Source of the DNA: Micromonospora trifolii
GTDB lineage: Bacteria; Actinomycetota; Actinomycetes; Mycobacteriales; Micromonosporaceae
Assembly (NCBI RefSeq): GCF_022229005.1
Contig: NZ_JAKKFD010000015.1
Coordinates: 1 to 64,000, forward strand
Length of the DNA stretch: 64,000 bases
Direction: 5' to 3'
Numbering within the stretch: position 1 is the stretch's first letter; each line of letters opens with the position of its first letter. This document shows positions 1 through 8,972 of this stretch, piece after piece. The position numbers and the translations under genes were made by a program. The notes under the pieces were generated by a model. The model saw only the letters and a program-made list of their open reading frames with translations. It ran no database searches and was not told where the DNA came from.

Positions 1-1
1 G

Positions 2-904
2 CGCATCGCGACTAGCGGCAGCACCATCGGCGGCTGCGTGAACGGCACGCACAGCGCGGCCGGCGGCAACAGGCTGGCCGGGGCGGGCCGGATCGGGCTG
101 GTCACCGCGTACGCCAGTGGCGGCCTCGACGACGTGGCGGGCGACTCCTCCGGCGGCGGAACCCCGACCACGCCGCCGCCGACCACCACTCCGCCACCGA
201 CCACCACGCCACCACCGACCACCACACCTCCGCCGGCTGGCTGGCCGACGCCCACCAGCAGCCAGAAGGTGGACGCCACGATCGCGGTCTCCGGCACCTT
301 CGACGGTGGGCTCAAGCGCTACTACGGCATCGGTGACGGTGGGCAGAGCGAGAGCCAGGACCCGATGTTCGAGCTGGCCGCCGGCGCCACACTGCGCAAC
401 GTGATCATCGGGGCCCCGGCCGGCGACGGCGTGCACTGCGAGGGCAACTGCACCCTGATCAACGTCTGGTGGGAGGACGTCGGCGAGGACGCGGCCACCT
501 TCCGCGGTGGCACCACGTACACCGTCGACGGCGGCGGGGCCCGCTCTGCCAGCGACAAGGTCTTCCAGCACAACGGCTCGGGCACCGTCTACATCAAGAA
601 CTTCCGGGTGGAGAACGCCGGCAAGCTCTACCGCGCCTGCGGCAACTGCTCCACGTCGTACCAGCGGCACGTGGTGTTCGACAACGTGATCGTCCGGAAC
701 ACCGACGCGATCGCCGGCATCAACACCAACTGGGGCGACACCGCCCGGTTCAGCCGGATCACCATCGTCGGCGACCCGGACCGGGAGACCTCGATCTGCG
801 TGAAGTACAAGGGGGTGCCGAAGGGCAGCGAGCCAACCGAGATCGGCGAGGGCGCCGACGGCGTCAACTGCCTCTACTCGCCCTCGGACATCACCTACCA
901 GTAG
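2..904 (+). CDS. Pectate lyase, PL3 family, with N-terminal lectin-like remnant (5' end outside window)
   Basis: The reading frame is open from the window edge to a TAG at 902-904, so the true start and signal peptide lie outside. The first ~45 residues end in a GRIGLVTAYASGGLDDV-like segment, which resembles the last strands of a concanavalin/LamG-type carbohydrate-binding domain. A Thr/Pro linker follows (repeated TTPPP units), then about 215 residues with the PL3 pattern: VSGTFDGGLKRYYG, ATLRNVIIG, DGVHCEGNC, WWEDVGEDA and a CGNC cysteine pair. PL3 enzymes are secreted, calcium-dependent parallel beta-helix lyases that cleave polygalacturonate by beta-elimination. With the GH12 and expansin-like genes further along, this points to plant-polymer use. 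The lyase call is secure; the N-terminal domain identity is inference. Confidence 0.88.
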   Translation, partial: RIATSGSTIGGCVNGTHSAAGGNRLAGAGRIGLVTAYASGGLDDVAGDSSGGGTPTTPPPTTTPPPTTTPPPTTTPPPAGWPTPTSSQKVDATIAVSGTFDGGLKRYYGIGDGGQSESQDPMFELAAGATLRNVIIGAPAGDGVHCEGNCTLINVWWEDVGEDAATFRGGTTYTVDGGGARSASDKVFQHNGSGTVYIKNFRVENAGKLYRACGNCSTSYQRHVVFDNVIVRNTDAIAGINTNWGDTARFSRITIVGDPDRETSICVKYKGVPKGSEPTEIGEGADGVNCLYSPSDITYQ

Positions 905-913
905 GCCGGCACG

Positions 914-951
914 ACGGCACCCCGCGGACCGCCCGGTCCGCGGGGTGCCGT
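914..951. terminator. Bidirectional hairpin terminator between pectate lyase and thrC
   Basis: A perfect 17-bp inverted repeat (914-930 with 935-951) with a 4-base loop sits in the 50-bp gap between two convergent genes. It has no clear T-tract, as is common in high-GC actinobacteria, and can serve both strands. Confidence 0.85.
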
Positions 952-955
952 CACC

Positions 956-2146
956 TCACCCCATCAGGGGTACGCCGGAGACGTCGACAGTGTCCGGATA
1001 CTTCAGCCCGGCGCCGGTATTGAGCACCACCACCCGCTCGCCGGCCCGGATCCACCCGCCCGCGCGCAGTTGGCGCGCCGCCGTGAGGCAGGCCGCCCCC
1101 TCCGGGCAGAGCAGCAGCCCCTCCCGGGCGGCGAAGTCCCGCAGATCGGCCAGGATGTCCGTGTCGTCGACGGCGACGGCCGTACCGGAGGACTCCCGCA
1201 GCGCCGCCAGGATCAACTCGTCGCCCAGCGGGGCCGGCACTGTGATGCCGAACGCCACTGTGTGCGCGTCCGCCCACGGCTGCGCCCGATCCTCGCCGGC
1301 GGCGAAGGCGCGCACGATCGGCGCGCAGCCGGTCGACTGCACCGCCACCAGCCGAGGCAGCTTGTCGCCGATCCAGCCCAGCTCGCGCAGCTCGTGCAGC
1401 GCCTTGTGGATGCCGATCAGGCCGACCCCACCGCCGGTCGGATAGATGATCACGTCGGGCGTCTGCCAGCCGAGCTGCTCGACGATCTCGTACCCCATAG
1501 TCTTCTTGCCCTCCAGCCGGTAGGGCTCGCGCAGCGTGCCAGCGTCGAAGATCGCCCCGTTCGACTCCGCGATCAGCTCGGCCACCCGCCGACCGGCGTC
1601 GCCGATCAGCCCGTCGATCAGGCGCAGGTCGGCGCCGGCGGCCACGCACTCGCGCCGGCAGATGCTCGGCGCCTCCAGCGGCATGACGATCGTCGCGCCC
1701 ATTCCGGCCCGCGCGGCGTACGTGGCCCAGGCCGAGCCGGCGTTGCCGTTGGTGGGCATGGCGATCCGCTCGACGCCCAGCTCGCGGGCCCGGCTCACCC
1801 CGACCGCCGCGCCCCGGGCCTTGAACGAGCCGGTCGGGATCAACCCCTCGTCCTTGACCATCAGGTCGGAGATGCCGATCTCGGTGCCGTACGCCGGGGC
1901 GCGCAACAGTGGCGTCCAGCCCTCACCCAGCGTGGTGACGTGCCGAGGGTCGGCGACCGGCAGCACCTCCCGGTAGCGCCACAGGTCGGCCGGGCGCAGT
2001 GGAAAGCGTTCCGGGGTGACCGCCTTCGCCACGGCCGGCAGGTCGTAGCGGGCCAGCAGCGGCGATCCGCACTCGCAGAGATTCTGTAGCCGGTCGGCGG
2101 CGTGCTCCTTGCCGCAGCGCGGGCAGTCCAGGTGGGTCAGGTACAC
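956..2146 (-). CDS. thrC: Threonine synthase
   Basis: PLP-dependent enzyme predicted to convert O-phosphohomoserine to threonine in the cytoplasm. The 396-residue protein opens with a small cysteine knuckle (C8, C11, C24, C26) typical of archaeal/actinobacterial threonine synthases. The PLP lysine is K109 in GSFKARGA, the substrate/cofactor loop NGNAGSAW follows, and a glycine-rich phosphate-binding PTGGGVGL lies further on. The GTG at 2146 was chosen because GAGGAG lies 6 bases upstream; a GTG 15 bases earlier is less well placed. It is separate from other aspartate-family genes here. Other fold-type II PLP enzymes (diaminopropionate or cystathionine synthases) are less likely because of the knuckle and length. 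Confidence 0.82.
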   Translation of the reverse strand: MYLTHLDCPRCGKEHAADRLQNLCECGSPLLARYDLPAVAKAVTPERFPLRPADLWRYREVLPVADPRHVTTLGEGWTPLLRAPAYGTEIGISDLMVKDEGLIPTGSFKARGAAVGVSRARELGVERIAMPTNGNAGSAWATYAARAGMGATIVMPLEAPSICRRECVAAGADLRLIDGLIGDAGRRVAELIAESNGAIFDAGTLREPYRLEGKKTMGYEIVEQLGWQTPDVIIYPTGGGVGLIGIHKALHELRELGWIGDKLPRLVAVQSTGCAPIVRAFAAGEDRAQPWADAHTVAFGITVPAPLGDELILAALRESSGTAVAVDDTDILADLRDFAAREGLLLCPEGAACLTAARQLRAGGWIRAGERVVVLNTGAGLKYPDTVDVSGVPLMG

Positions 2147-2160
2147 GTCGCTCCTCGCCG

Positions 2161-2394
2161 TCACACCGCGTCGATGCTCAGCCAGTGCCGGCTGCGCCGC
2201 CCCGGCTGGTGGACCGAGTCCAGTCGCTTGGCGACCACGCCCGGCAGGCCCTGTTCCTGGCCGGCACGCAGGGCCTCGTCGCCCGCGCCCGGGAACCACG
2301 GCGGAGTCTTCCACTGCGTACCGGCCAAGACCAGCCCATCGAGCAGCTCCCGGCGTTGCGCGTACGGCACGTCGACGCTGCTCACGCCCTCCAA
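2161..2394 (-). pseudogene. Remnant of ATP-dependent DNA ligase (LigD-type ligase domain)
   Basis: The 77-codon frame carries a segment found in bacterial ATP-dependent ligases: PYAQRRELL, then TPPWFPG, then motif IV as GVVAKRLDS, then QPGRRSRHWLSID. The nucleotidyl-lysine motif KxDG, the rest of the adenylation domain and the C-terminal OB fold are absent. The motif V region, normally WLKIK, reads WLSID, so its lysines are lost. The fragment ends 14 bp upstream of thrC, on the same strand. It is best read as a decayed internal piece of a ligase gene. Confidence 0.68.
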
Positions 2395-2444
2395 GTGTCC
2401 GGTTCGCTCGGCGGCGGGGGGCGCGGCGGGGTAGAACGGACCTC

Positions 2445-3233
2445 ATGGACCTCACCGACCAGCCCACCGCCCTGCTCCCCGGTGACGTGCGGATGCCCCT
2501 GCTCGGCTTCGGCACCTGGCAGGCCACCGGCCAGGCCGGTTACGACGCCGTGCTGGCCGCGCTCGACACCGGCTACCGGCACCTCGACACCGCCACCGTG
2601 TACGGCAACGAGCGGGAGGTCGGCCGGGCCGTGCGGGAGAGCGGGCTGCGTCGGGAGGATCTCTTCATCACCACAAAGCTCCCGCCGGACCGGGTGGGCC
2701 GGGAGCGCGCGACGCTGGAGGCCAGCCTGGAGGCGCTCGGCGTCGAGTACGTGGACCTCTGGCTGATCCACTGGCCGCCGTCGTCGCCGGGGGACAGCAT
2801 TCCGCTGTGGCGCGAGCTGCTCGCCGCCCGCGACGAGAACCTCGCCCGGGCGGTCGGGGTGAGCAACTACAGCACCGCGGAGATCGACGAGCTGATCCAA
2901 TCCACCGAGGAGAACCCGGCGGTCAACCAGATCCGGTGGAGCCCGTCGCTGTACGACAGGCAGCGGCACGCCGAGCACCGGGACCGGGGGGTGGTGCTGG
3001 AGGGGTACAGCCCGTTCAAGACCAGCGACCTCAGTGACCCGGTGCTGACCAGGATCGCCGCCGCGCACGGCGTCTCCCCCGCGCAGGTGGTGCTGCGGTG
3101 GCACATCGACCACGAGATCGTGGTGATCCCGAAGTCGGTGACCCCGGAGCGGATCACCGCCAACTTCGATGTCTTCCACTTCTCGCTCACGGCCGAGGAG
3201 ATGCGCGACATCGACGCGCTCGGCGAGGTCTGA
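2445..3233 (+). CDS. Aldo/keto reductase
   Basis: NAD(P)H-dependent oxidoreductase of the AKR superfamily, 262 residues, slightly short but complete. The catalytic tetrad is visible: Asp in YRHLDTA, Tyr in VYGNE, Lys in FITTKLP and His in LIHWP. The C-terminal cofactor region VVIPKSVTPERITANFDVF is also intact. The ATG at 2445 gives the usual short AKR N-terminus before the LGFGTW motif. The substrate cannot be inferred; 2,5-diketo-gluconate reductases and general carbonyl reductases share this pattern. It runs divergently from the ligase remnant and stands alone as a transcription unit. Confidence 0.88.
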   Translation: MDLTDQPTALLPGDVRMPLLGFGTWQATGQAGYDAVLAALDTGYRHLDTATVYGNEREVGRAVRESGLRREDLFITTKLPPDRVGRERATLEASLEALGVEYVDLWLIHWPPSSPGDSIPLWRELLAARDENLARAVGVSNYSTAEIDELIQSTEENPAVNQIRWSPSLYDRQRHAEHRDRGVVLEGYSPFKTSDLSDPVLTRIAAAHGVSPAQVVLRWHIDHEIVVIPKSVTPERITANFDVFHFSLTAEEMRDIDALGEV

Positions 3234-3359
3234 ATCGGCGAATTCCTTCAGCCTGCGACGCGGCCATGAAGGGTATCGACATCGACGTACGTGACGGTAT
3301 AGCGTGCCCGTCATCACGTTCGTCGATCCGTTCGTACCCGCCGTCGCTGGAGGATCGCC

Positions 3360-3512
3360 ATGGCCCGAACCCCGTCCATCCGTCTGCGCCGCCGTGGGGT
3401 GCTCGGCATCCCCGCCCTGGTGGTCGCCGCGTTGACCGTCGTCGCCCGACCCGCCGCGGCCAGCGCGGCGCCGAAGGCCGAGTGCCTCGCCGACCTGCTT
3501 CAGGACGCCTGA
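3360..3512 (+). CDS. 50-residue signal-peptide-only ORF overlapping the amidase start
   Basis: Begins at an ATG with GGAGG six bases upstream, the best ribosome site in this region. The product has an Arg-rich N-terminus (RLRRRG), a hydrophobic core (LGIPALVVAALTVVA) and AxA-type cleavage sites, then only ~15 residues. Its TGA shares one base with the ATG of the amidase (TGATG), the geometry of termination-reinitiation coupling. It could be a real small exported or membrane peptide, a signal peptide split off from the amidase by a frameshift, or a holin-like partner. The sequence alone does not decide. Confidence 0.6.
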   Translation: MARTPSIRLRRRGVLGIPALVVAALTVVARPAAASAAPKAECLADLLQDA

Positions 3513-4477
3513 TGGCGACGATTCCCTGGCTGGTGGACGTGCTGCGCGCCGCCGGGGTCCAGGTCGTGGTCGAGGGGGACTGGCTCAACCGGATGCGGCC
3601 CGGCTCTTTCGACCCGATCGGGGTGCTCTGGCACCACACCGCCTCGACCTCCAGCGCCAGCAACCCGCACCCGGCGCTCGGCATCTGCATCAATGGCCGG
3701 TCCGACCTGCCGGGCCCACTGTGTCAGGCGCTTGTCGACTACAACGGTGTCTTTCACGTCATCTCCGCCGGCCGGTGCAACCACGCCGGGGTCAGCGGCG
3801 GCAGCGGGCCGATCCCGGCCGGGGACGGCAACACCCTGATGATCGGATGGGAGATCGACTACAACGGCGTCAACCAGGAGATGACGGCCGCGCAGTACAA
3901 CGCGTCGCTCGCCGCCACCGCCGCCGTGCTCACCCGGCTCGGCCGGGACAGCAGCTACGCCCGGGGGCACCGGGAGACCAGCACCTCCGGCAAGATCGAC
4001 CCGTCCTTCATCGACCTGAACGTCATGCGCGCCGACGTGGCGGCGAGAATGGCTGGCGGCGGCACAGCCTGGTCCTCCACAGTGGACAACACCACCAGCG
4101 GTCGGTTCACCGCCAGCGCCAACTGGGGCGTGTCGTCGTACTCCAGCCAGCGGTACGGCGCCGACTACCGCTACGCGGACCCGGTCGCCGCCAGCGACGT
4201 CGCGTGGTACCGGTTCAACGTCCCGGCCACCGCCAGCTACCGGGTCGAAGCCTGGTGGCCGGCGAACTCGGGCTACAACAGCGCCGCCCCGTACATCGTC
4301 GCCACCAGCGCCGGCAACCAGACCGTCCGGGTCGACCAACGGGCCACCGGCGGGCAGTGGCGAATCCTCGGCACGTTCGCACTCCCGGCCGGTGACGCCA
4401 ACCGGGTGGGCGTGAGCCGGTGGAGCAACACCACCGGCCTGGTCATCGCCGACGCCGTGCGCCTCACCCGCGTCTGA
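3512..4477 (+). CDS. N-acetylmuramoyl-L-alanine amidase (PGRP/Amidase_2-like) with golvesin-type C-terminal domain
   Basis: Predicted to cleave the lactyl-amide bond between MurNAc and the stem peptide of peptidoglycan. Residues ~1-175 resemble phage-endolysin-type amidases: the zinc His pair region VLWHHTAS, the GWEIDYNG strand, and GHRETSTSGKIDPSF carrying the distal zinc His and Asp. Residues ~190-321 form a beta-rich golvesin/xanthan-lyase-like binding domain (GVSSYSSQRYG, VAWYRFNVPATASYRVEAWWPA, RVGVSRWSN). The protein starts MATIPWLVDVL with no signal peptide of its own, although such a domain normally acts outside the cell. The preceding 50-residue ORF supplies a signal sequence in another frame. 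Confidence 0.85.
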   Translation: MATIPWLVDVLRAAGVQVVVEGDWLNRMRPGSFDPIGVLWHHTASTSSASNPHPALGICINGRSDLPGPLCQALVDYNGVFHVISAGRCNHAGVSGGSGPIPAGDGNTLMIGWEIDYNGVNQEMTAAQYNASLAATAAVLTRLGRDSSYARGHRETSTSGKIDPSFIDLNVMRADVAARMAGGGTAWSSTVDNTTSGRFTASANWGVSSYSSQRYGADYRYADPVAASDVAWYRFNVPATASYRVEAWWPANSGYNSAAPYIVATSAGNQTVRVDQRATGGQWRILGTFALPAGDANRVGVSRWSNTTGLVIADAVRLTRV

Positions 4478-4492
4478 CCCTGATCTCGCAAG

Positions 4493-4529
4493 CGGTGGGG
4501 GCGCGACCCGGATGGTCGTGCCCCCACCG
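4493..4529. terminator. Bidirectional hairpin terminator
   Basis: A 16-bp inverted repeat (4493-4508 with 4514-4529) with one G-T wobble and a 5-base loop fills the 57-bp gap between the convergent amidase and GH12 genes. Confidence 0.82.
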
Positions 4530-4534
4530 TCAGT

Positions 4535-5656
4535 TCACGATCGGGAGCAGGTTGCCCCGTTGAGCGAGAAGCTGGTCGGCGACGAGTACGAGCCGCTCAG
4601 CGTCCCCTGGTAGCCGAAGCTGGCCGTGCCCCCGGGTGCGACCGACCCGTTGTGGCCGACGTTCCGGGCGGTCACCGTCGATCCGCTCTGGCTCACAGTG
4701 GCGTTCCAGGCGTTGGTGACCTGCTGACCGCCGGGCAGGCCGTAGGTCAGCGTCCACCCGTTGAGCGCGCTGGAGCCGGTGTTGGTGATCTGCACGTCGG
4801 CCGTGAAGCCGTTGTTCCACGAGTTCGCCGTGTACTTCACCGCGCAGCTCGCGCCACCGCTCGGCGGCGGGGTCGTCGGGTTGGTCGGCGGCTGGCCGCC
4901 ACCGTTGACGTTTGCCGAGAACGAGGTCACCGCGAGGCCGACGCCGCCCTGCCAGGGCTCGAAGCCGGCCTGGATGCTGGTCAGGTACCAGGAGTTGGTG
5001 ATCGCGCCCCGGTTGCGGGTGTCGTTGATGAAGTCCAGCACGCTGAAGTTCAGGCTGGAGATCGCCGACGACGCGACATAGGAGATGACGTTGTTGGAGC
5101 CGTTGCTGCCTCGCCAGACCTCCCAGGTGCGGCCGGCCAGGTTCGTGGTGCCGACGACCGAGCCGATGGGCTGGATCGGACCCTGCCGGTTGAGCCAGAT
5201 CATGATCTCCATCTGGTTCACCCCGTCCCGCTTGGGCGACGGGTCCAACCAGATGTCGTACGACGCGTTGTAGGTGGCACCGCTGACGTAGCGGTAGGAG
5301 ATGCTGCTGGTGGCGCTGCTGATCTGGCTCACCTGGATCGGCAGGTTCGTGCCGGGGGAGCAGTTGGTGTAGTGACAACCGAAGAACACCGAGGGGTACG
5401 CGGTGGGCGCCCCGTTGGTGGGGCTGCTGCCGTTCAGGGTGGTGATCTCGAAGCCGTTGTTGGTGGCGTTGATGCACTGCTGGGCGGTGGTGCCCCAGCG
5501 GTTGTTCTGCACCACGTAGCGGCCCCCGATGACTGTCGAGCCGTACTGTTCGCAGATCTGGGTGTCGGCGGAGGCGCTGCCGCCGAGGGCCACTGCCACC
5601 AGTGAACTGGCGACCAGCAACCCGGCGGCGGCCAGGGCCCGAAGTTGACGTTTCAT
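4535..5656 (-). CDS. Secreted GH12 endoglucanase with C-terminal CBM2
   Basis: Predicted retaining beta-1,4-endoglucanase (cellulose or xyloglucan) of 373 residues. Residues 1-30 are a Sec signal peptide ending SASA. The GH12 domain (~31-245) has its nucleophile Glu150 in QMEIMIWL and its acid/base Glu233 in AGFEPWQGG. A Pro/Thr linker (~254-268) leads to a family 2 cellulose-binding module (~270-373) bounded by Cys271 and a Cys near the end, with the typical NSWNNGFTADVQITN and NGWTLTY motifs. The ATG at 5656 has GAGGAG seven bases upstream. A near-perfect CebR operator lies 51-64 bp upstream, implying cellobiose-inducible control. Confidence 0.92.
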   Translation of the reverse strand: MKRQLRALAAAGLLVASSLVAVALGGSASADTQICEQYGSTVIGGRYVVQNNRWGTTAQQCINATNNGFEITTLNGSSPTNGAPTAYPSVFFGCHYTNCSPGTNLPIQVSQISSATSSISYRYVSGATYNASYDIWLDPSPKRDGVNQMEIMIWLNRQGPIQPIGSVVGTTNLAGRTWEVWRGSNGSNNVISYVASSAISSLNFSVLDFINDTRNRGAITNSWYLTSIQAGFEPWQGGVGLAVTSFSANVNGGGQPPTNPTTPPPSGGASCAVKYTANSWNNGFTADVQITNTGSSALNGWTLTYGLPGGQQVTNAWNATVSQSGSTVTARNVGHNGSVAPGGTASFGYQGTLSGSYSSPTSFSLNGATCSRS

Positions 5657-5706
5657 GACACTCCTCGACTCGGCGCGTGCCGGGCGCCGGATGTGGTGGG
5701 GTAGTG

Positions 5707-5720
5707 CGGGAGCGCTCCCA
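5707..5720. promoter_or_regulatory. CebR-type operator upstream of GH12 gene
   Basis: CGGGAGCGCTCCCA matches 13 of 14 positions of the palindrome TGGGAGCGCTCCCA, the known Streptomyces binding site of the LacI-family cellobiose sensor CebR. It lies in the 299-bp divergent region between the GH12 gene and the FAD monooxygenase, much closer to the former. No cebR gene is in the window. Confidence 0.8.
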
Positions 5721-5955
5721 CGCTCAACGACACATTTACATGCCTGAAACTGCTGCGCAACCGTCCGCGTCGAACTGGTGAATTGTGAGGATTGCCATCC
5801 CCGCCCGGACGGCCGGCGGCGGACGGCCAGCCAAGCGACGCGGGCCACCGACGAGCGGAGGGGTGCGGGCCGATTGGGCCTGGTGTGCACCGATCGCTCC
5901 GAGTAGCGTGTTGCCTCCAACGCGTGCCGCTCCCCCTCCGGAGGCGTACACCACC

Positions 5956-7062
5956 ATGGGTGGCTCCCCCCTGCGCATCCTCGTCGTCGGCGCGGGCATC
6001 GCCGGCCTGGCCGTCGCCCGGGCGCTGCGCCTGGCAGGCTTCCGGCCCGACGTCACCGACAAGCTGCCCCCGGGGGAGTCCACCGAGACCGGTCTCTACC
6101 TGCCCGGCAACGCCGCCCGCGCGCTACACCGGCTCGACCTGCACGACCCGGTCCGGCCGATCGGGCAGGTCATCCGCCGGCAGCGGTTCTTCGACGCCGC
6201 GGGCGCGCAACTCTGCGAGGTCGACCTCGACGCCCTCTGGGCCGGCGTCGGCGAGTGCCGTGCGCTACCCCGGGCCGACCTGCACCGGGTGCTGCTCAGC
6301 GGTGCCGGCGGCGCGGTCCGGCACGGCGCCGAGGTCCGCACCCTGGACCTGCTCCCGGGCGCTGTCGGCGTCACCTTCACCGACGGCACCACCACGGAGT
6401 ACGACCTGGTCATCGGCGCCGACGGGCCACGATCCTCGGTCCGTGCGCTGGCCGCGCTCGGTGGGCCGCCGCGCCCGGTCGGGCAGGTGGTCTACCGGGC
6501 CGTCCTGCGCGACGGCCCGCCGGTCACCGAGTGGACCGCACTGCTCGGCCAGCGCTCCGGGTTCCTGATGGTGCCGATCGGTGCCGGGCGGCTGCACCTC
6601 TACGCCGACGAGGCCGGCACCGAGGAACCCGCCGACCCGCTGGCCCGGCTGCGGGACCTCTTCGCCGACTACCGCGGCCCGGTCCCCGAGGTGCTGGCGG
6701 CCCTCGACGAGGTGCACGTCGGGATCACCGACGAGGTGGAGCTGGGCCGCTGGTACCGGGGGCGCGTGCTGCTGGTCGGCGACGCCGCGCACGCCACAGC
6801 ACCGACGTTGTCGCAGGGTGCGGCCATGGCGTTGGAGGACGCCGTGGTGCTGGCCGAGTCGTTGCGCGCCGCCAACAGCGTGGAGGCGGCGCTCGTGGCG
6901 TACGAAAGTCGTCGCCGTCCGCGTACCCGATGGGTGCGGGACCGGACCCGGGACCGCAACCGGACCAGGGACGTGCCGCCGGCGCTGCGCGACCCGCTGC
7001 TGCGCGGGCGCGGCGGCCGGATCTTCGGGGAGCACTACCGGCTCCTGCTCGGCCCGCTGTAG
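5956..7062 (+). CDS. FAD-dependent monooxygenase (PHBH / salicylate hydroxylase-like)
   Basis: Flavoprotein of 368 residues predicted to hydroxylate an aromatic or related substrate with NAD(P)H and O2. The N-terminal Rossmann motif GAGIAGLAVARAL binds the FAD ADP moiety, the DG motif appears as IGADGPRSSVR, and the second FAD motif is VLLVGDAAHATAPTLSQGAAMALEDA. The ATG at 5956 gives the usual short lead into the Rossmann strand (LRILVVGAG). The C-terminus is very arginine-rich (RRRPRTRWVRDRTRDRNRTRD). It has no operon partner on its strand, and the substrate is unknown. Confidence 0.88.
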   Translation: MGGSPLRILVVGAGIAGLAVARALRLAGFRPDVTDKLPPGESTETGLYLPGNAARALHRLDLHDPVRPIGQVIRRQRFFDAAGAQLCEVDLDALWAGVGECRALPRADLHRVLLSGAGGAVRHGAEVRTLDLLPGAVGVTFTDGTTTEYDLVIGADGPRSSVRALAALGGPPRPVGQVVYRAVLRDGPPVTEWTALLGQRSGFLMVPIGAGRLHLYADEAGTEEPADPLARLRDLFADYRGPVPEVLAALDEVHVGITDEVELGRWYRGRVLLVGDAAHATAPTLSQGAAMALEDAVVLAESLRAANSVEAALVAYESRRRPRTRWVRDRTRDRNRTRDVPPALRDPLLRGRGGRIFGEHYRLLLGPL

Positions 7063-7192
7063 GCCCGTAGTAGATCGTGTCACGCCACCCCACGCGGCGC
7101 TGCGACCTGCCGGGGACTATCCTCCTTGCGGATGACGGCCCGCCGATAACCAGCGTGTGCCGAGCGGGACAACCGAGAACCGGAGGCCACTC

Positions 7193-8953
7193 GTGACCAC
7201 CGTCGCACCCAAGCCGGTCGTGACCCGGCCCTGGCCGGTCCGGGAGCCGGTCAAGGGGTCGGCCATCGCGCGGCTGCTGCGAACCACGGACGCGAAGCAA
7301 ATCGGGATCATGTACATGATCACCGCGTTCGTGTTCTTCATGATCGGTGGCCTGATGGCTCTGGTCATGCGTGCTGAGCTGGCCCGACCCGGGCTGCAGT
7401 TCCTGTCGCCGGAGCAGTACAACCAGCTCTTCACGATGCACGGCACGATCATGTTGCTGTTCTTCGCGACGCCGATCGTGTTCGCGTTCGCGAACTACAT
7501 CGTGCCGATCCAGATCGGCGCGCCCGACGTTTCCTTCCCCCGACTGAACAGCTTCGCCTACTGGCTGTACCTGTTCGGCGGCACGATGGCGACCGCCGGG
7601 TTCCTCACTCCGGGTGGTGCCGCTGACTTCGGCTGGTTCGCGTACGCGCCGCTGAGCAGCGTCGAGCACTCGCCGGGCGTCGGCGCCAACATGTGGATCA
7701 TGGGTCTGGCCATCTCCGGCCTGGGCACCATCCTCGGTGCCGTGAACATGATCACCACGGTGCTGACCCTGCGCGCGCCGGGCATGACCATGTTCCGGAT
7801 GCCGATCTTCACGTGGAACATCCTGGTCACCAGCCTTCTGGTGATCCTGGTCTTCCCCCTGCTGGCCGCCGCGCTCTTCGCGCTCGCCGCGGACCGCATC
7901 CTCGGCGCGCACGTGTACGACCCGGCAACCGGTGGGCCGATGCTCTGGCAGCACCTGTTCTGGTTCTTCGGGCACCCCGAGGTCTACATCGTGGCGTTGC
8001 CGTTCTTCGGCATCATCAGCGAGGTCATCCCGGTCTTCTCCCGCAAGCCGATCTTCGGCTACAAGGGTCTGGTCGCCGCGACCGTCGCTATCGCCGCGCT
8101 CTCCATGAGCGTCTGGGCGCACCACATGTTCGCCACCGGTCAGGTGCTGCTGCCGTTCTTCAGCTTCCTCAGCTACCTGATCGCCGTGCCGACCGGTATG
8201 AAGTTCTTCAACTGGATCGGCACCATGTGGCGGGGCCAGATCAGCTTCGAGACGCCCATGCTCTGGGCGGTCGGCTTCCTGGTCACCTTCCTCTTCGGTG
8301 GTCTCACCGGTGTGCTGCTGGCCAGCCCGCCGATCGACTTCCACGTGTCGGACTCGTACTTCGTGGTGGCGCACTTCCACTACGTGCTCTTCGGGACCAT
8401 CGTGTTCGCGGTCTTCGCGGGCATCTACTTCTGGTTCCCGAAGATGTTCGGCCGGATGCTCGACGAGCGCCTGGGCAAGGTGCACTTCTGGCTCACCATG
8501 ATCGGCTTCCACACCACGTTCCTGGTGCAGCACTGGCTCGGTAACGAGGGCATGCCCCGTCGGTACGCCGACTACCTGCCCAGCGACGGCTTCACCACGC
8601 TGAACACGATCTCCACGATCGGCGCGTTCATCACCGGTATCTCCACGCTGCCGTTCATCTACAACTGCTGGAAGTCGTACAAGACCGGCCCGGTGGTCGA
8701 GGTGAACGACCCCTGGGGTCACGGCAACTCGCTGGAGTGGGCGACCAGCAGCCCGCCGCCGCTGCGCAACTTCGACCGGATGCCGCGGATCCGCTCCGAG
8801 CGGCCGGCGTTCGACATGAAGTTCCCGGAGCTGGCGGCCGGTGGCCAGAGCCTGGCCGGCCCGCCGGAGGGTGGCGCCAAGCCGCTCACCAGCGAGTCGG
8901 ACGGCGGGGCAAGCTACCGCGAGGACACCGCGAGCGACGCCGACAGGCACTGA
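7193..8953 (+). CDS. ctaD: Cytochrome c oxidase subunit I (aa3-type)
   Basis: Core proton-pumping subunit of the terminal oxidase, in the cytoplasmic membrane, about twelve transmembrane helices, 586 residues. Ligands are visible: a heme a His in [11 protein letters not shown], the CuB His and cross-linked Tyr in [11 protein letters not shown], two CuB His in WAHHMF, and the heme a3/heme a His in [10 protein letters not shown]. Proton-channel motifs are also conserved. The GTG at 7193 has GGAGG seven bases upstream; a GTG 36 bases earlier lacks this. As in other actinobacteria, ctaD stands apart from ctaC/ctaE and the qcr genes. Confidence 0.97.
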   Translation: MTTVAPKPVVTRPWPVREPVKGSAIARLLRTTDAKQIGIMYMITAFVFFMIGGLMALVMRAELARPGLQFLSPEQYNQLFTMHGTIMLLFFATPIVFAFANYIVPIQIGAPDVSFPRLNSFAYWLYLFGGTMATAGFLTPGGAADFGWFAYAPLSSVEHSPGVGANMWIMGLAISGLGTILGAVNMITTVLTLRAPGMTMFRMPIFTWNILVTSLLVILVFPLLAAALFALAADRILGAHVYDPATGGPMLWQHLFWFFGHPEVYIVALPFFGIISEVIPVFSRKPIFGYKGLVAATVAIAALSMSVWAHHMFATGQVLLPFFSFLSYLIAVPTGMKFFNWIGTMWRGQISFETPMLWAVGFLVTFLFGGLTGVLLASPPIDFHVSDSYFVVAHFHYVLFGTIVFAVFAGIYFWFPKMFGRMLDERLGKVHFWLTMIGFHTTFLVQHWLGNEGMPRRYADYLPSDGFTTLNTISTIGAFITGISTLPFIYNCWKSYKTGPVVEVNDPWGHGNSLEWATSSPPPLRNFDRMPRIRSERPAFDMKFPELAAGGQSLAGPPEGGAKPLTSESDGGASYREDTASDADRH

Positions 8954-8972
8954 CGCTCAAGCTCAGCAGTAC

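Noticed and set aside
6725..8950. A 741-codon open frame on the minus strand antisense to ctaD
   Set aside because: It is extremely rich in Arg/Asp/Glu/His/Gly with no motifs, the usual shadow of a high-GC gene. The plus strand encodes an unmistakable cytochrome oxidase subunit I.
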